Positions 24,764 to 34,597 of a DNA stretch of 64,000 nucleotides are shown here, in pieces; the stretch's first letter is position 1, and each line of letters begins with the position of its first letter. The notes under the pieces were generated by a model, which ran no database searches, was not told where the DNA came from, and worked only from the letters and a program-made list of their open reading frames with translations. The stretch spans positions 186,001-250,000 of the forward strand of contig JACDTU010000027.1 in the NCBI GenBank assembly GCA_022376465.1. The letters run 5' to 3'. The translations under genes and the position numbers were made by a program. Source of the stretch: Cubamyces lactineus. Taxonomy: Eukaryota; Basidiomycota; Agaricomycetes; Polyporales; Polyporaceae.

Positions 24764-27363
24764 ATGCTCCTCCACCTTCCTCGGGCGTGGCTCGCCGTCT
24801 TCGCAGCGCTTGTCCTACAGCGTACTGCAGCAACACGCTCTGGAGAGCAGAAACGTGTGTCCTCGGGAATTACAAATGATCCTACCTCGGTCAATGGGCA
24901 GACGTACGACTACATCGTTGTCGGAGGTGGTTTGACCGGGACGGCTGTCGCGGCGCGCCTCGCAGAAGACTCGACCTATACCGTCCTCCTCATCGAGGCC
25001 GGCGGGGATGACAGGACGGACCCCACAGTATACGACATCTACAAATTCAGTGATGCGTTTGGTGGCCCGTTGGATTGGGCCTGGAAAGCCGATCAAGGGA
25101 AGATAATCCGAGGGTAGGCTAATTACATCAACATACGGCCTTGTACTAATCACCCATGCTGATCCTTAGGGGAAAAACACTGGGTGGAAGTAGCTCCATC
25201 AACGGAGCTGCCTGGACGCGTGGTCTGAACGCTCAATACGATTCGTGGTCGATGCTCCTCGAGCCCGACGAGGCGAACGTGGGCTGGAACTGGGACGGAC
25301 TATTTTCATACATGAAGAAGGTATACGTCCGCCTCTTTGACAATTTGCGTGTGCGTGCTAACATACTCGTCAGGCGGAGACGTTCTCACCCCCAAATGCT
25401 CAACAAAGCGCAAAGGGCGCCCAATACATTGCATCCTACCACGGTACGGCAGGGCCGGTACAGGCGACGTACCCAGACGCGATGTACGGGGGGCCCCAGA
25501 TGAAGGCATTTGTGGACACCGTGGTAAACGTCACCGGAATGCCCCATTACAAAGACCTCAACGGCGGGACGCCAAATTGCGTCTCCATCACGCCTCTCGT
25601 ACGTCCCTCAATCATACGCACGTCTGCAAGCAATCGCGCGAGGCTGCCTTTTATGTCTGGTCTGACCCACGTCTAGAGCCTGAATTGGCATGCGGACGAC
25701 CACCGCTCGTCTTCCATTGAGGCATACTATACCCCGTTGAGAACCAGCGCAAGACGTGGACGCTTCTGATCAAGCACCTCGTCACAGAAGTGCTCTTCAG
25801 CGGCTCAGACATACCTTTGACAGCGTCTGGCGTCGCATTCTCCTCAGCCGATGGCAGCTCCGGTCAGTACAAGGCATTTGCGCGCAAAGAAGTCATCCTC
25901 GCTGCCGGCGCCATTCAGGTCGGTGCTCGGTTCATCGGCTGAAGAAGTCCAGGATGATGCTAACGCATCTTGCTCGTTATAGACGCCTGCATTACTCCAG
26001 CTTTCAGGAATCGGCGACCCCGATGTGCTTGGGCCCCTCGGCATCCCGGTACGCAACGGGCTAAAGACCGTCGGGAAGAACCTTCAAGAGCAGGTCAGTA
26101 CCCCCTGCAATCTTCACGTCACAGAGAAGCGTCGTCAGCTGACCAACATGCATCAATGGCATAGACACAGAACTCGCTGGGGGCGAAAGGAAACGGCTTC
26201 AACCCTGGGGGACGGGGCCCTACGGACGCCATTGCATTCCCGAATGTGTACCAGCTCTTCGGCGACCAGGCGAGCGCTGCCGTACAGACCATGCAGTCCT
26301 CCATTCAGGCCTGGGCGCAGTCCCAGGCGGGCTCAGCGCTCTCCGCGGACGCGCTAGCCACGATCTTCAAACTCCAAACCGACCTTATCGTGAACAACAA
26401 TGGTACGCCGATCACGCCTTCTTTCCTTACTAGCGAGTGAGAGACTGACGGTGTGCGGCGTGCATGTATGATCCATAGCTCCGATGGTCGAGCTGTTCTT
26501 CAACTATGGTTACCCCGAGTACGATTCTGTTCTATCACTACCTTGAGCTTTAGACTGATCTTGGGGGCTGTTCAAAGTGATATAGGTATTGTCATGTGGT
26601 CGCTGCTGCCTTTCAGCCGGGGCAACGTCACCATCACTGTGCGTCCATCATACACCAACACTTGCATATCTCACTCACGATCATTCATTCTACAGTCAAA
26701 AGACCCCTTTACATCGCCCTCTGTATACGTGAACTACTTCAGCATCGACTTTGATCTCTCCGTGCAGGTCGCCGGCGCGCGTCTCTCCCGCAAAATCTTC
26801 GCGAACCCTCCCCTCAGGTCAGTCTTCATTCCTAATCAAGTTTTGCGTGTCCCTCCTTTGTGTTGTACCCTCCCCTCATCACACGTCTGCACGCCCTGCA
26901 CAATCCGACACTGATGCTTCACCCCATCCAGCTCGCTGTCTCTCGGAGAGACCGTCCCCGGCTTCCAGACCGTGCCGGACAATGGCAATGGCGGCTCGGA
27001 CGCGGACTGGAGAAGGTGGATCGACCAGCCGGGCGGGGCAGGCTTCAGCTCCGTCGCGCACCCCATCGGCACCGCGGCCATGATGCGGCGCGACCTCGGC
27101 GGTACGTCTCCTTCCATCCGTCTACTTATTTGGCCATAAAATATAAGACGAAACCGGCTTGTCTGAGCGGTGTTGATACTCACATGCTAACGCCAACGCG
27201 CGTCGTTGTAGGTGTGGTCGACGCACAGCTGAGGGTGTATGACACGACGAACCTCCGCATTGTCGGCGCATCCATCATGCCCCTCCAGATCAGCGCGCAC
27301 CTCTCAAGTACGCTATACGGTGTTGCGGAGAAGGCAGCTGACCTCATCAAGGCGGCTCAATGA
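24764..27363 (+). CDS. Secreted GMC oxidoreductase (glucose-oxidase-like, AA3)
   Basis: Starts with a hydrophobic signal peptide (about residues 1-24, [19 protein letters not shown]) and is split by about ten short introns. Landmarks: the dinucleotide fold [20 protein letters not shown] with the distal LLIEAGG, GMC signature 1 [18 protein letters not shown], signature 2 [15 protein letters not shown], and the C-terminal HPIGTAAMM and [18 protein letters not shown], each with a catalytic-type His, as in glucose oxidase. These enzymes oxidise sugars or alcohols with FAD and pass electrons to oxygen or quinones; in wood-decay fungi they supply peroxide outside the cell. One fault: after EAYYTP (about 25,735) the frame must shift by one base to reach [15 protein letters not shown], with no intron possible. 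It is a frameshift allele, a young pseudogene or a sequence error. Confidence 0.85.
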
Positions 27364-27710
27364 GCGCTGTCCTTGTTCACAGTAGGGTTTGCTGAGTTTA
27401 GCGGCAGGAGTTAGCATGTTGTAATATCGCTTCTCGGACTTGGACGATGCCTGATGCACAGTCTTGATGCCGAGACTGGTGCAACTCGACTCAATCGTGT
27501 CTGCTCTTCCTCATGAAACATAGTGGATGCTCGTAGGAAAACCTGTAAGTACAAGACGACGAAATTGAGCCATGCTAGTAGTATAATGGACGATATCATC
27601 TCATCTACAAGAGTCAACCAATCGCCGCTGTGCTGATGTTCCTCAGCGCTGCAGCCACTCGTCCTGCAGCAATGCCAATGCTGAGGGTCCTTCTGCTGGC
27701 TCAAATGCAA
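27364..27710. other. Intergenic region
   Basis: GMC gene 3' end and spacer before the tRNA gene. No ORF or repeat recognised. Confidence 0.45.
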
Positions 27711-27781
27711 ACACTGATGGTGAAACGGTATCATGCTTGCCTTCCAAGCAAGCGGCGTGGGTTCGACTCCCGCTCAGTGTA
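27711..27781 (+). tRNA. tRNA-Gly (anticodon TCC)
   Basis: A 71-nt cloverleaf folds by hand: acceptor ACACTGA/TCAGTGT, D-stem GTGA/TCAT, anticodon stem CTTGC/GCAAG with loop CTTCCAA (anticodon TCC, reads GGA), four-base variable loop, T-stem GTGGG/CCCGC with loop TTCGACT, discriminator A. No intron. A TTTTT pol III terminator follows at about 27,785. The first base pair is A-T, unusual for tRNA-Gly. Confidence 0.9.
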
Positions 27782-27789
27782 CACTTTTT

Positions 27790-28178
27790 GAACTACGGTC
27801 AGGCTCCTACCTACCGCCTGCATCGAGGTGAGGGGGTGATATCCTGACAGTAGTATAGATGTTTTATACAAAAGATGGTTAAGTGCTTAGTCTTGAATAA
27901 TGGTTAACTGAATCTAGAGCTGGTGGGGCTCTGAACCATAATGTCCGATGCACCTAGTGCTAGAATTTGGAGTTTTGCACAGATCCCCTTCTCCCAACAC
28001 CTGCTTATCACTGCAGCTCACTCATTTGCTGTGTCTCCCCATCTTATGGTCTTCTATCTATTGGACTCAGGCAACAAATACAAATCTGAGCTGCAAGAGA
28101 TTGCTCTGAGAGCATCAGCTGCTATCATCATCATGGCTGGCATTGAAGGCCTTCATAAGGACCTCCCTGCCTTACACC
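27790..28178. other. Unassigned DNA before the retrotransposon cluster
   Basis: An open stretch with an ATG at 27,941 runs into the copia LTR fragment at 28,179. I recognise no domain in it. Base composition is AT-richer than the host genes; it may be transposon debris. Confidence 0.3.
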
Positions 28179-28323
28179 TGTTGAACTACCAGGTTATCGG
28201 CTGTGCCGGACTGAGAATGTGGACTTTGTGGCTGTGGCACCTACAACGTGCACAGCATGGACTTTGTTCCTTCCTTTTACAGACTGCTTAGCATACATAC
28301 TGTAGTTGAACATTTTTACATTC
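28179..28323 (+). repeat. 5' fragment of a copia LTR (family of element C)
   Basis: TGTTGAACTACCAGGTTATC... matches the first about 145 bp of the element C LTR (40,760 and 54,866) with changes mostly CG to TG/CA. It is cut at a CATTC by the start of element B at 28,324. Confidence 0.85.
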
Positions 28324-28441
28324 TGTTACACTTTCAAGTGTGACTCTTAAACTATCAAGCCTTAAGACGTTAATGAATAGAGAGCTTGTATCTATTTGAT
28401 TACTAGCCTTAGCTTGTCGAAGATAAGCGCATAGTAATTTG

Positions 28442-28858
28442 TGTTACGACGCTCAGTACGTCACGGTCACCCAGTTTCCTTTTCCTCTCTCTCCCTCGTG
28501 TCTCCGTTATGCCACGTCATCCTTTCCCATGCCACGTCACCCTTTCCCACCGGTTCACACGGCTGTTGTATTACTACCCTATCACCTTCCGCCACGTCAT
28601 CGCCACATCATCTGTATTCCCAGCCCTGACTCTACGTAGTTATACTGGACTCTCACGGTACGTGGCGCCTACGTGGCGCTGACGTGTCCATGTCTCTCTT
28701 CCTGTATTTAAGACCAGAGGATCCACTCGGGATCCTCAGCTCGACCTGGTTATCCATTGCCTATTCCTCTGAACCTCTACTCGACTCGAACTACTGGAGA
28801 CCTCTGGTCCGATCCCTAGGACGTCGCTTGCTGTGACCGATCTAGGCTCGTCGTAACA
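28442..28858 (+). repeat. 5' LTR of element A
   Basis: TGTTACGACGC...TCGTAACA, 417 bp. The U3 part is rich in CCACGTCA/ACGTCA-like repeats (28,530-28,680). TATA-like TATTTAAG lies at 28,705-28,712. Confidence 0.93.
28705..28712 (+). promoter_or_regulatory. TATA-like box of element A LTR
   Basis: TATTTAAG about 30 bp before AGCTCGACCT (28,738-28,747), the segment complementary to the primer-binding site. This places the RNA 5' end near 28,735. Confidence 0.6.
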
Positions 28859-28860
28859 TT

Positions 28861-28870
28861 AGGTCGAGCT
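28861..28870 (+). other. Self-primer binding site of element A
   Basis: AGGTCGAGCT, two bases after the LTR end, is the exact reverse complement of AGCTCGACCT at 28,738-28,747 near the predicted RNA 5' end. There is no TGG-starting tRNA match. This is the arrangement of Tf1-type self-primed elements. Confidence 0.65.
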
Positions 28871-29390
28871 CACCAGAACCCGTTGATCTACCCAGATCTC
28901 GACACACGACACCCGCTCAAGACAGAGCGGCCCTGAACCGAACAACACGGCGTCGATACCGAAAGAATTTGCGGTTGACAAGGAAGCCAAGCTAGTCTAC
29001 TACGAAGGGCAACAAGTCTTCTGGAAGAACAAGTCCTGGCACTTCACCGAAGTCCCTCTCACCTGGCGGAACTGCCTTGACATCGACCCCGACTACCGAA
29101 GACGCTACCGCGAAATATCACTTGGAGACGAACTTCCGGAGGAACCAGCGGCCACCCCGGAACCGAGAACAGAACCAGAACAACCTTCCCCGGTAGACTT
29201 CACTACTCCCAGACCAGCTCAGGCGGAGATACTCGAGGAGAGTGAACCAGAAAGCGAGAACGCTACAAGAACTTCGAACGACGACCACGACCCGGAGGGA
29301 AGCGAAGCCGCACCAGAACCCGTAGGGAAGACCCCTCAAGAAGAATCGAACCGAACTGCAAACGAACCCGAAGGACGAACCGAAGCCACG

Positions 29391-30392
29391 ATGGCTGAAG
29401 AAAAGACGAACGAGATCAAGCTCAAGATGCCCCCAGAGTTCTCAGGGAAGCGGGGCGAAGTAGTGGAGTGGTTGCAGAAATGCTCCCTCTACCTCACGAT
29501 GAACAAGAAGACCTACGCCACCGACGAAATGAAGATCGTCTTCTGCCTTATGCTGATGAACGGGGGCACCGCCGGAACCTGGGCCCGCACCTTCATTGAA
29601 GACGTAGAACGGCAGGCAGCCGACCAGAACAAGAACCGAAGACCAGGCGAAGAACGTATCGAACCCAACTACGGAACATGGGACGACTTCAAGAAGCAAC
29701 TACTGGAAGCATTCGACGACATCGACCAGAAGGCCAGCGCCCGTGTGCTGCTGCGAAACCTGAAGCAAGGAAGCAAGAAAGTCGAAGACTACATCGCCGA
29801 GTTCAAGTCGATCATCTCGCGATGCGGAATCACAGAGTTCGAGGTCATTGCTGACTTCTTCTATGCTGGACTCAACCGTCCCCTTCGAGAGAAGATCTTT
29901 GGGATGTACCCCCTACCGAAGGACGCCAGCGAACTCTACCTCCGAGCCTCCACTCTCGAACAGCAGTATCACCTGGGAAGAGCATACGACGGGAAGACCT
30001 CGACCTTCCGACCTACGTACAAGCCGTACAGACCCCGACCCCAAGAACGCGACCCTGACGCCATGGAGGTCGACAAGATGACGACCGAAGAACGTGAGAA
30101 GCACTACCGAGAAGGACGATGCTTCAATTGCCACCAGATAGGGCATCTAGCGTGGCAGTGCCCCAACAGAAGAACCAATGACCGTAAGAAGACGAAGCCA
30201 GCTGCCAAGGCCCGCATCACCGAGGTCGAAGAAGACGAGAGCGACGATGATGAAGACATCAAATCCATCGACGGCCAAGCGGCTGACAAGAAGCAGCTTA
30301 TCGCAGCAAGGATCCGTACCGCTCTGAAGGGGCTAGAAGAAGACCAAGACGCGAAGAAAATCCTCACAAGCTTCTCCAACGAGGGTTTTTGA
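29391..30392 (+). CDS. gag: Element A gag (capsid/nucleocapsid)
   Basis: 333 aa from the first ATG. Retrotransposon gag core (about residues 15-190: PPEFSGKRGEVVEWLQKCSL, ...RVLLRNLKQGSKKVEDYIAEF) and a CCHC zinc knuckle CFNCHQIGHLAWQC (about residue 243), then an acidic tail. The reading frame stays open upstream of this ATG for about 168 more codons with protein-like content (LVYYEGQQVFWKNKSWHF), yet has no ATG, so the true start may be non-AUG or in a spliced leader. It ends in TGA directly after a GGGTTTT heptamer that leads to the PR frame. Confidence 0.9.
   Translation: MAEEKTNEIKLKMPPEFSGKRGEVVEWLQKCSLYLTMNKKTYATDEMKIVFCLMLMNGGTAGTWARTFIEDVERQAADQNKNRRPGEERIEPNYGTWDDFKKQLLEAFDDIDQKASARVLLRNLKQGSKKVEDYIAEFKSIISRCGITEFEVIADFFYAGLNRPLREKIFGMYPLPKDASELYLRASTLEQQYHLGRAYDGKTSTFRPTYKPYRPRPQERDPDAMEVDKMTTEEREKHYREGRCFNCHQIGHLAWQCPNRRTNDRKKTKPAAKARITEVEEDESDDDEDIKSIDGQAADKKQLIAARIRTALKGLEEDQDAKKILTSFSNEGF
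30383..30389 (+). other. -1 frameshift heptamer G_GGT_TTT, element A
   Basis: Canonical X_XXY_YYZ heptamer in the gag frame, followed at once by the gag stop TGA (30,390-30,392). A -1 slip enters the PR frame exactly. Confidence 0.7.
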
Positions 30393-31207
30393 AGAACCGG
30401 CGTGCCTCGACGTCACGACCGCGTACTAAGGTCCGCCGTGTAATAGTAGCGCAGACTTCTCGACAGTCTATGAGAATTCCGTTATCTATCCACGCGGACC
30501 TAAGCGTCGAAACGAAAGCCCTCATCGACACGGGAGCGGGAGAAGTATTCATGGACCACAGGTTTGCGAAAGAGCACAACTTCCCGCTCAAATCGCTGAA
30601 AGCCCCGATCCGAGTATACAACGCTGACGGAACCAGGAATGAAGCAGGCGATATCAAGAAATGCGCAGTCCTTGAAATTGAAGCTGGGCGCCACCGACAC
30701 ATTGCGCGGTTCCTGATTACATCGCTAGGAAAGGAACCAATCATCCTGGGCCTGCCATGGCTGCAGCGCGTCAATGCCAACATCGACTTCACGAAAGGGA
30801 CCCTCGATATCGACCCCGCCCGGGTGAACCGAACAATTGTGGAACATCTGCGTGCAATGTGGTTCCCAGATCAAGACCCCTTCACCGGAAGACCCAAGCC
30901 AGTTGAAGAAGAACCAGACGAAGACACAGACGAAGAAGACGAAGACGCGACCGAGGAAGCATCGACCCAAGAACCAATCTACGAGAACATCGAACGAGTT
31001 ACCCTCTCCGACGTGCACCCGGAAGAAGAACCCAACGACCAAGATCTGCTGATAGCTTATCTTCACGGAGAACACGAAGCCATGATAGCATCGCATGCGA
31101 CAGAATGGCACGGAGATATGCCTCGACCCGGATCCCCCCTCACCACGGAACACGACTACGAACCCACGAAGATTGGACCCGGACCCACCATCGGAAGAAT
31201 CCGATGA
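30389..31207 (+). CDS. Element A aspartic protease domain ORF
   Basis: Open frame in -1 to gag; it has no ATG at its start and so depends on frameshifting. A retropepsin core is seen: ALIDTGAGEVFMDHRFA (catalytic DTG) and IILGLPWLQ. An acidic linker follows. The frame ends at TGA (31,205-31,207); the same frame then continues open into RT. Confidence 0.85.
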   Translation: MKNRRASTSRPRTKVRRVIVAQTSRQSMRIPLSIHADLSVETKALIDTGAGEVFMDHRFAKEHNFPLKSLKAPIRVYNADGTRNEAGDIKKCAVLEIEAGRHRHIARFLITSLGKEPIILGLPWLQRVNANIDFTKGTLDIDPARVNRTIVEHLRAMWFPDQDPFTGRPKPVEEEPDEDTDEEDEDATEEASTQEPIYENIERVTLSDVHPEEEPNDQDLLIAYLHGEHEAMIASHATEWHGDMPRPGSPLTTEHDYEPTKIGPGPTIGRIR

Positions 31208-31273
31208 GCCCCACAAGGACTTCGATTTGCAATTGCAGCCAACGTCTGGATCCGAGCAAAGGTCAACCCCGCA

Positions 31274-34237
31274 ATGGCACTCGCACAACAGCACCAAGCA
31301 CAGGAAGAGAAGAAGACTTTCGAAGAGATGCTCCCCGAACCGTACCGAGGATATGCCGCCATCTTTGAAAAGAAGGTGTCTGAACGATTCCCACCATCGC
31401 GACCCTGGGACCTGGCCATTGAACTCAAGGAAGGCTTTACCCCGAAAGACTTCAAACGATATCAACTCACGCCCAAGGAACTCGAAGCCGAGGAAGAATT
31501 CATCCGGGAGAACCTACGAAAAGGCTACATCCGACCCTCGAACTCGCCGATGGCATCCCCATTCTTCTTCGTCGGCAAGAAGGACGGAACACTACGACCC
31601 TGCCAAGATTATCGATACCTCAACGAAGGAACCGTCCCCAACAAGTACCCACTACCGCTCATATCGGAACTGGTCGACAAGCTGCGCGGAGCGAAGGTTT
31701 TCTCCAAACTGGACCTCCGATCGGGATACAACAACGTCCGTATCAAGGACGGTGATCAATGGAAGGCCGCCTTCAGAACCAGCAAAGGGCTATACGAACC
31801 AATGGTCATGTTCTTTGGACTGCGGAACTTCCCCTCGGCTTTCCAAGCTATGATGAACGCGATCTTCGCAGACATGATCGACGAAGGATGGGTAGTGATT
31901 TACATGGACGACATACTGATCTTTTCGGCAGACCTGGACGAACACCGAAGAAGGACCTTACGTGTCCTGGAACGACTCAAAGAACACGACCTCTACCTCA
32001 AGCTAGAGAAGTGCATATTCGACGCACCGGAAGTGGAGTATCTTGGAATGATCATCAGCGAGAACCGGATCTCCATGGACCCTATCAAGATAAAGGGAAT
32101 ACTCGACTGGCCAGAACCGACAACCGTCAAGGACGTTCGATCATTCCTTGGATTCGGCAACTTTTACCGACGATTCATCGACCACTTCTCGGAGATCGCG
32201 CGACCGCTCAACACGCTCACCAAGAAAGACGCCAAATGGGAATGGACAACGGAATGCCAGAAGGCCTTCGACATGCTGAAGCAACGATTCGCGACGGCCC
32301 CCGTGCTGCAAATGCCCGACGTTAGCAAACCCTTTGTCGTCGAATCCGACGCTTCGCAATGGGCCACAGGGGCAGTACTCCGGCAACGAGATGCCAACGG
32401 CGACCTGCACCCATGCGCGTATCTATCCGAAGGATTCACCGAAGCGGAACGGAACTACGAAATCTATGACCGAGAACTACTTGGCATCATTCGAGCCTTG
32501 AAGGCCTGGCGACACTACCTCGAAGGATCAGGGCACCCGGTCACGATCCTATCCGACCACAAGAACCTCACCTACTGGCGCAACCCGCAACAACTGAACA
32601 GACGACAAGCACGATGGGCCCTCTTTCTCTCCCAGTTCGACATCCAACTCGTACACACCCCCGGCACGGCAACGGTACAATCGGATGCGCTATCCCGAAG
32701 ACCCGATCACCGACAAGGATCAGAAGACGACAATACTGAACGAACCATGTTACCTGACAACCTCTTCGTACGACTAGTGGACACCCGACTGGCACCGAGG
32801 TTCCGACACTTGGCCACGCAAGACAGACTCTTTTGCGACGCACTTGCTGCCATCCAACACGACGGACCACCCCCGATCAGAAGTGCACTCACCGATTGGC
32901 AAGAACGAGATGGCTTAATCTTCTACAAGAACCGATGCTACGTGCCGGCCGACGAAGCACTGCGACGAGACCTGATCAGTCAACACCACGACTCCCCGGC
33001 AGCCGGACACCCTGGGAAATTCAAGACTCTAGAACTGATACGACGGTCATACTGGTGGCCTGCCATGTATGCCATGGTATCCCGATACGTCGAAGGCTGT
33101 GCCACATGCCAGCAGAACAAGCCAAACACACACCCGACCACCCCGCCCCCACAACCAATCCCCGCTGACGATGTTACTCGGCCATTCCAGAACGTCACGA
33201 TGGATCTCATCACCGATCTCCCCGACCCCCATGGCTACGATAGTATTCTGGTCGTGGTCGACCATGGCCTTACGAAGGGGGTGATTTTCGCACCATGCAA
33301 GAAGACGATCGACGCAATCGGCACAGCGGCGCTTTACCACCGGCATGTCTACCGACACTTTGGACTACCCAGCAAGATCATATCCGACCGAGGGCCACAA
33401 TTCATATCCAACGTCACTCGCGAACTAGGAAGGCTCTTAGGCATCACCCTTTCCCCGTCTACCGCACATCACCCGCAGACCGACGGACAAACTGAACGAG
33501 TGAATCAAGAACTGGAAGTCTACCTCAGGATATTCTGCGAGGGCCGACCAGACGAATGGGCGGAACACCTTGTTGACGCAGAAGTCGCACACAATCAACG
33601 GACCCACTCAGCACGGAACGCATTACCATTCTACCTCATGATGGGGTACGAACCGACACTGATTCCTATCGCATACCCCAAGACCAACACCCCGACAGTA
33701 CAAGAACGGCTAGTGAACCTCCAGAAGGCCCGAGACGAAGCCCTAGCAGCCCACGAGCTAGCCCGACACGTCATACGCGACAGGTTCAAGGGAAAGTTCG
33801 TCCAATTCAAGAAAGGACAGAAGGTCTGGCTCGAAGGGAAGAACCTCAAGCTCGCTTACGCATCCCGGAAACTCGCACCAAAACGGGAAGGCCCCTTTGT
33901 CATCACCGAAGTACTTGGACCCGTGACCTATCGGCTGGAGCTGCCGAAACACTGGAAGGTACACCCCGTGTTCCACGCATGCTTCCTCACCCCATACAAG
34001 GAAAACGACACCCACGGACCGAACTACACGAGGCCACCACCTGACCTTATCGACGGAGAAGAAGAATATGAGGTCGAAGCGATCATTGGACACAAGACCA
34101 CACGAGGCGGAATCCGCTACCAAATCAAGTGGAAAGGCTACTCCAGCGCCGAGAACACATGGGAACCCGAGTCCGCTCTAATTCCGAACACCAAGGAAAT
34201 CCTCCAACGGTATAAAAGGGCGAAGAAGCTGCTGTAA
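31274..34237 (+). CDS. pol: Element A pol: RT, RNase H, integrase, chromodomain
   Basis: 987 aa from the first ATG, but the frame is open from the PR stop (31,208), so the enzyme part probably belongs to one polyprotein. [35 protein letters not shown], catalytic [10 protein letters not shown] near residue 209. RNase [16 protein letters not shown]. Integrase: zinc finger [16 protein letters not shown]...CATC, DDE core with [15 protein letters not shown] and the Glu in QELEVYLRI. The C-terminus is a chromodomain ([10 protein letters not shown]...[19 protein letters not shown]), which in chromoviruses steers integration to heterochromatin. No disabling stop inside. Confidence 0.95.
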   Translation: MALAQQHQAQEEKKTFEEMLPEPYRGYAAIFEKKVSERFPPSRPWDLAIELKEGFTPKDFKRYQLTPKELEAEEEFIRENLRKGYIRPSNSPMASPFFFVGKKDGTLRPCQDYRYLNEGTVPNKYPLPLISELVDKLRGAKVFSKLDLRSGYNNVRIKDGDQWKAAFRTSKGLYEPMVMFFGLRNFPSAFQAMMNAIFADMIDEGWVVIYMDDILIFSADLDEHRRRTLRVLERLKEHDLYLKLEKCIFDAPEVEYLGMIISENRISMDPIKIKGILDWPEPTTVKDVRSFLGFGNFYRRFIDHFSEIARPLNTLTKKDAKWEWTTECQKAFDMLKQRFATAPVLQMPDVSKPFVVESDASQWATGAVLRQRDANGDLHPCAYLSEGFTEAERNYEIYDRELLGIIRALKAWRHYLEGSGHPVTILSDHKNLTYWRNPQQLNRRQARWALFLSQFDIQLVHTPGTATVQSDALSRRPDHRQGSEDDNTERTMLPDNLFVRLVDTRLAPRFRHLATQDRLFCDALAAIQHDGPPPIRSALTDWQERDGLIFYKNRCYVPADEALRRDLISQHHDSPAAGHPGKFKTLELIRRSYWWPAMYAMVSRYVEGCATCQQNKPNTHPTTPPPQPIPADDVTRPFQNVTMDLITDLPDPHGYDSILVVVDHGLTKGVIFAPCKKTIDAIGTAALYHRHVYRHFGLPSKIISDRGPQFISNVTRELGRLLGITLSPSTAHHPQTDGQTERVNQELEVYLRIFCEGRPDEWAEHLVDAEVAHNQRTHSARNALPFYLMMGYEPTLIPIAYPKTNTPTVQERLVNLQKARDEALAAHELARHVIRDRFKGKFVQFKKGQKVWLEGKNLKLAYASRKLAPKREGPFVITEVLGPVTYRLELPKHWKVHPVFHACFLTPYKENDTHGPNYTRPPPDLIDGEEEYEVEAIIGHKTTRGGIRYQIKWKGYSSAENTWEPESALIPNTKEILQRYKRAKKLL

Positions 34238-34243
34238 TCTGCA

Positions 34244-34402
34244 ATGCTCTCTCTCGCCATCCTCTTCGCCATCTACTGCCTCACCCTCCTCGCTATCACC
34301 CTCCTCTTTCTCTGGTATATCCTCCGCGACCTCTTCAACCGCATCATCGAGCACACTCTCCACAGCCGTGACTACCCATCTCGATCAGCGTGGGGATCGT
34401 GA
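34244..34402 (+). CDS. Element A ORF-X: 52-aa single-pass membrane peptide
   Basis: ATG lies 6 nt after the pol stop, in the same frame as pol. The 52-aa product is almost all one hydrophobic segment (LAILFAIYCLTLLAITLLFL, residues 4-23) followed by a basic/polar tail. I know of no homologue. Its place in a tight row with ORF-Y and ORF-Z argues that it is a real cistron of the element. Confidence 0.6.
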   Translation: MLSLAILFAIYCLTLLAITLLFLWYILRDLFNRIIEHTLHSRDYPSRSAWGS

Positions 34403-34407
34403 AGCCC

Positions 34408-34596
34408 ATGATCATCGCGCTCTTCACCTGCATGACCCTCGGCTACCTCCTTGCCCTTGCCTTCATCGCCACTCACCTGCGCCTCTCCATCAACATCCTC
34501 GAAATTGCTCTCGAACACCGTGACCCTCTCGACCCCGTAAACGACAAGCTTGACCAGGCCGACCGCACCCTCAATAACTCCAGCTGGGACGAGTAG
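34408..34596 (+). CDS. Element A ORF-Y: 62-aa single-pass membrane peptide
   Basis: ATG 5 nt after the ORF-X stop. An N-terminal hydrophobic helix (residues 1-21, MIIALFTCMTLGYLLALAFI) is followed by an amphipathic, acidic helix (NILEIALEHRDPLDPVNDKL). It ends TAG, with the next ATG one base later. Unknown family; a small membrane-anchored protein. Confidence 0.6.
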   Translation: MIIALFTCMTLGYLLALAFIATHLRLSINILEIALEHRDPLDPVNDKLDQADRTLNNSSWDE

Positions 34597-34597
34597 A

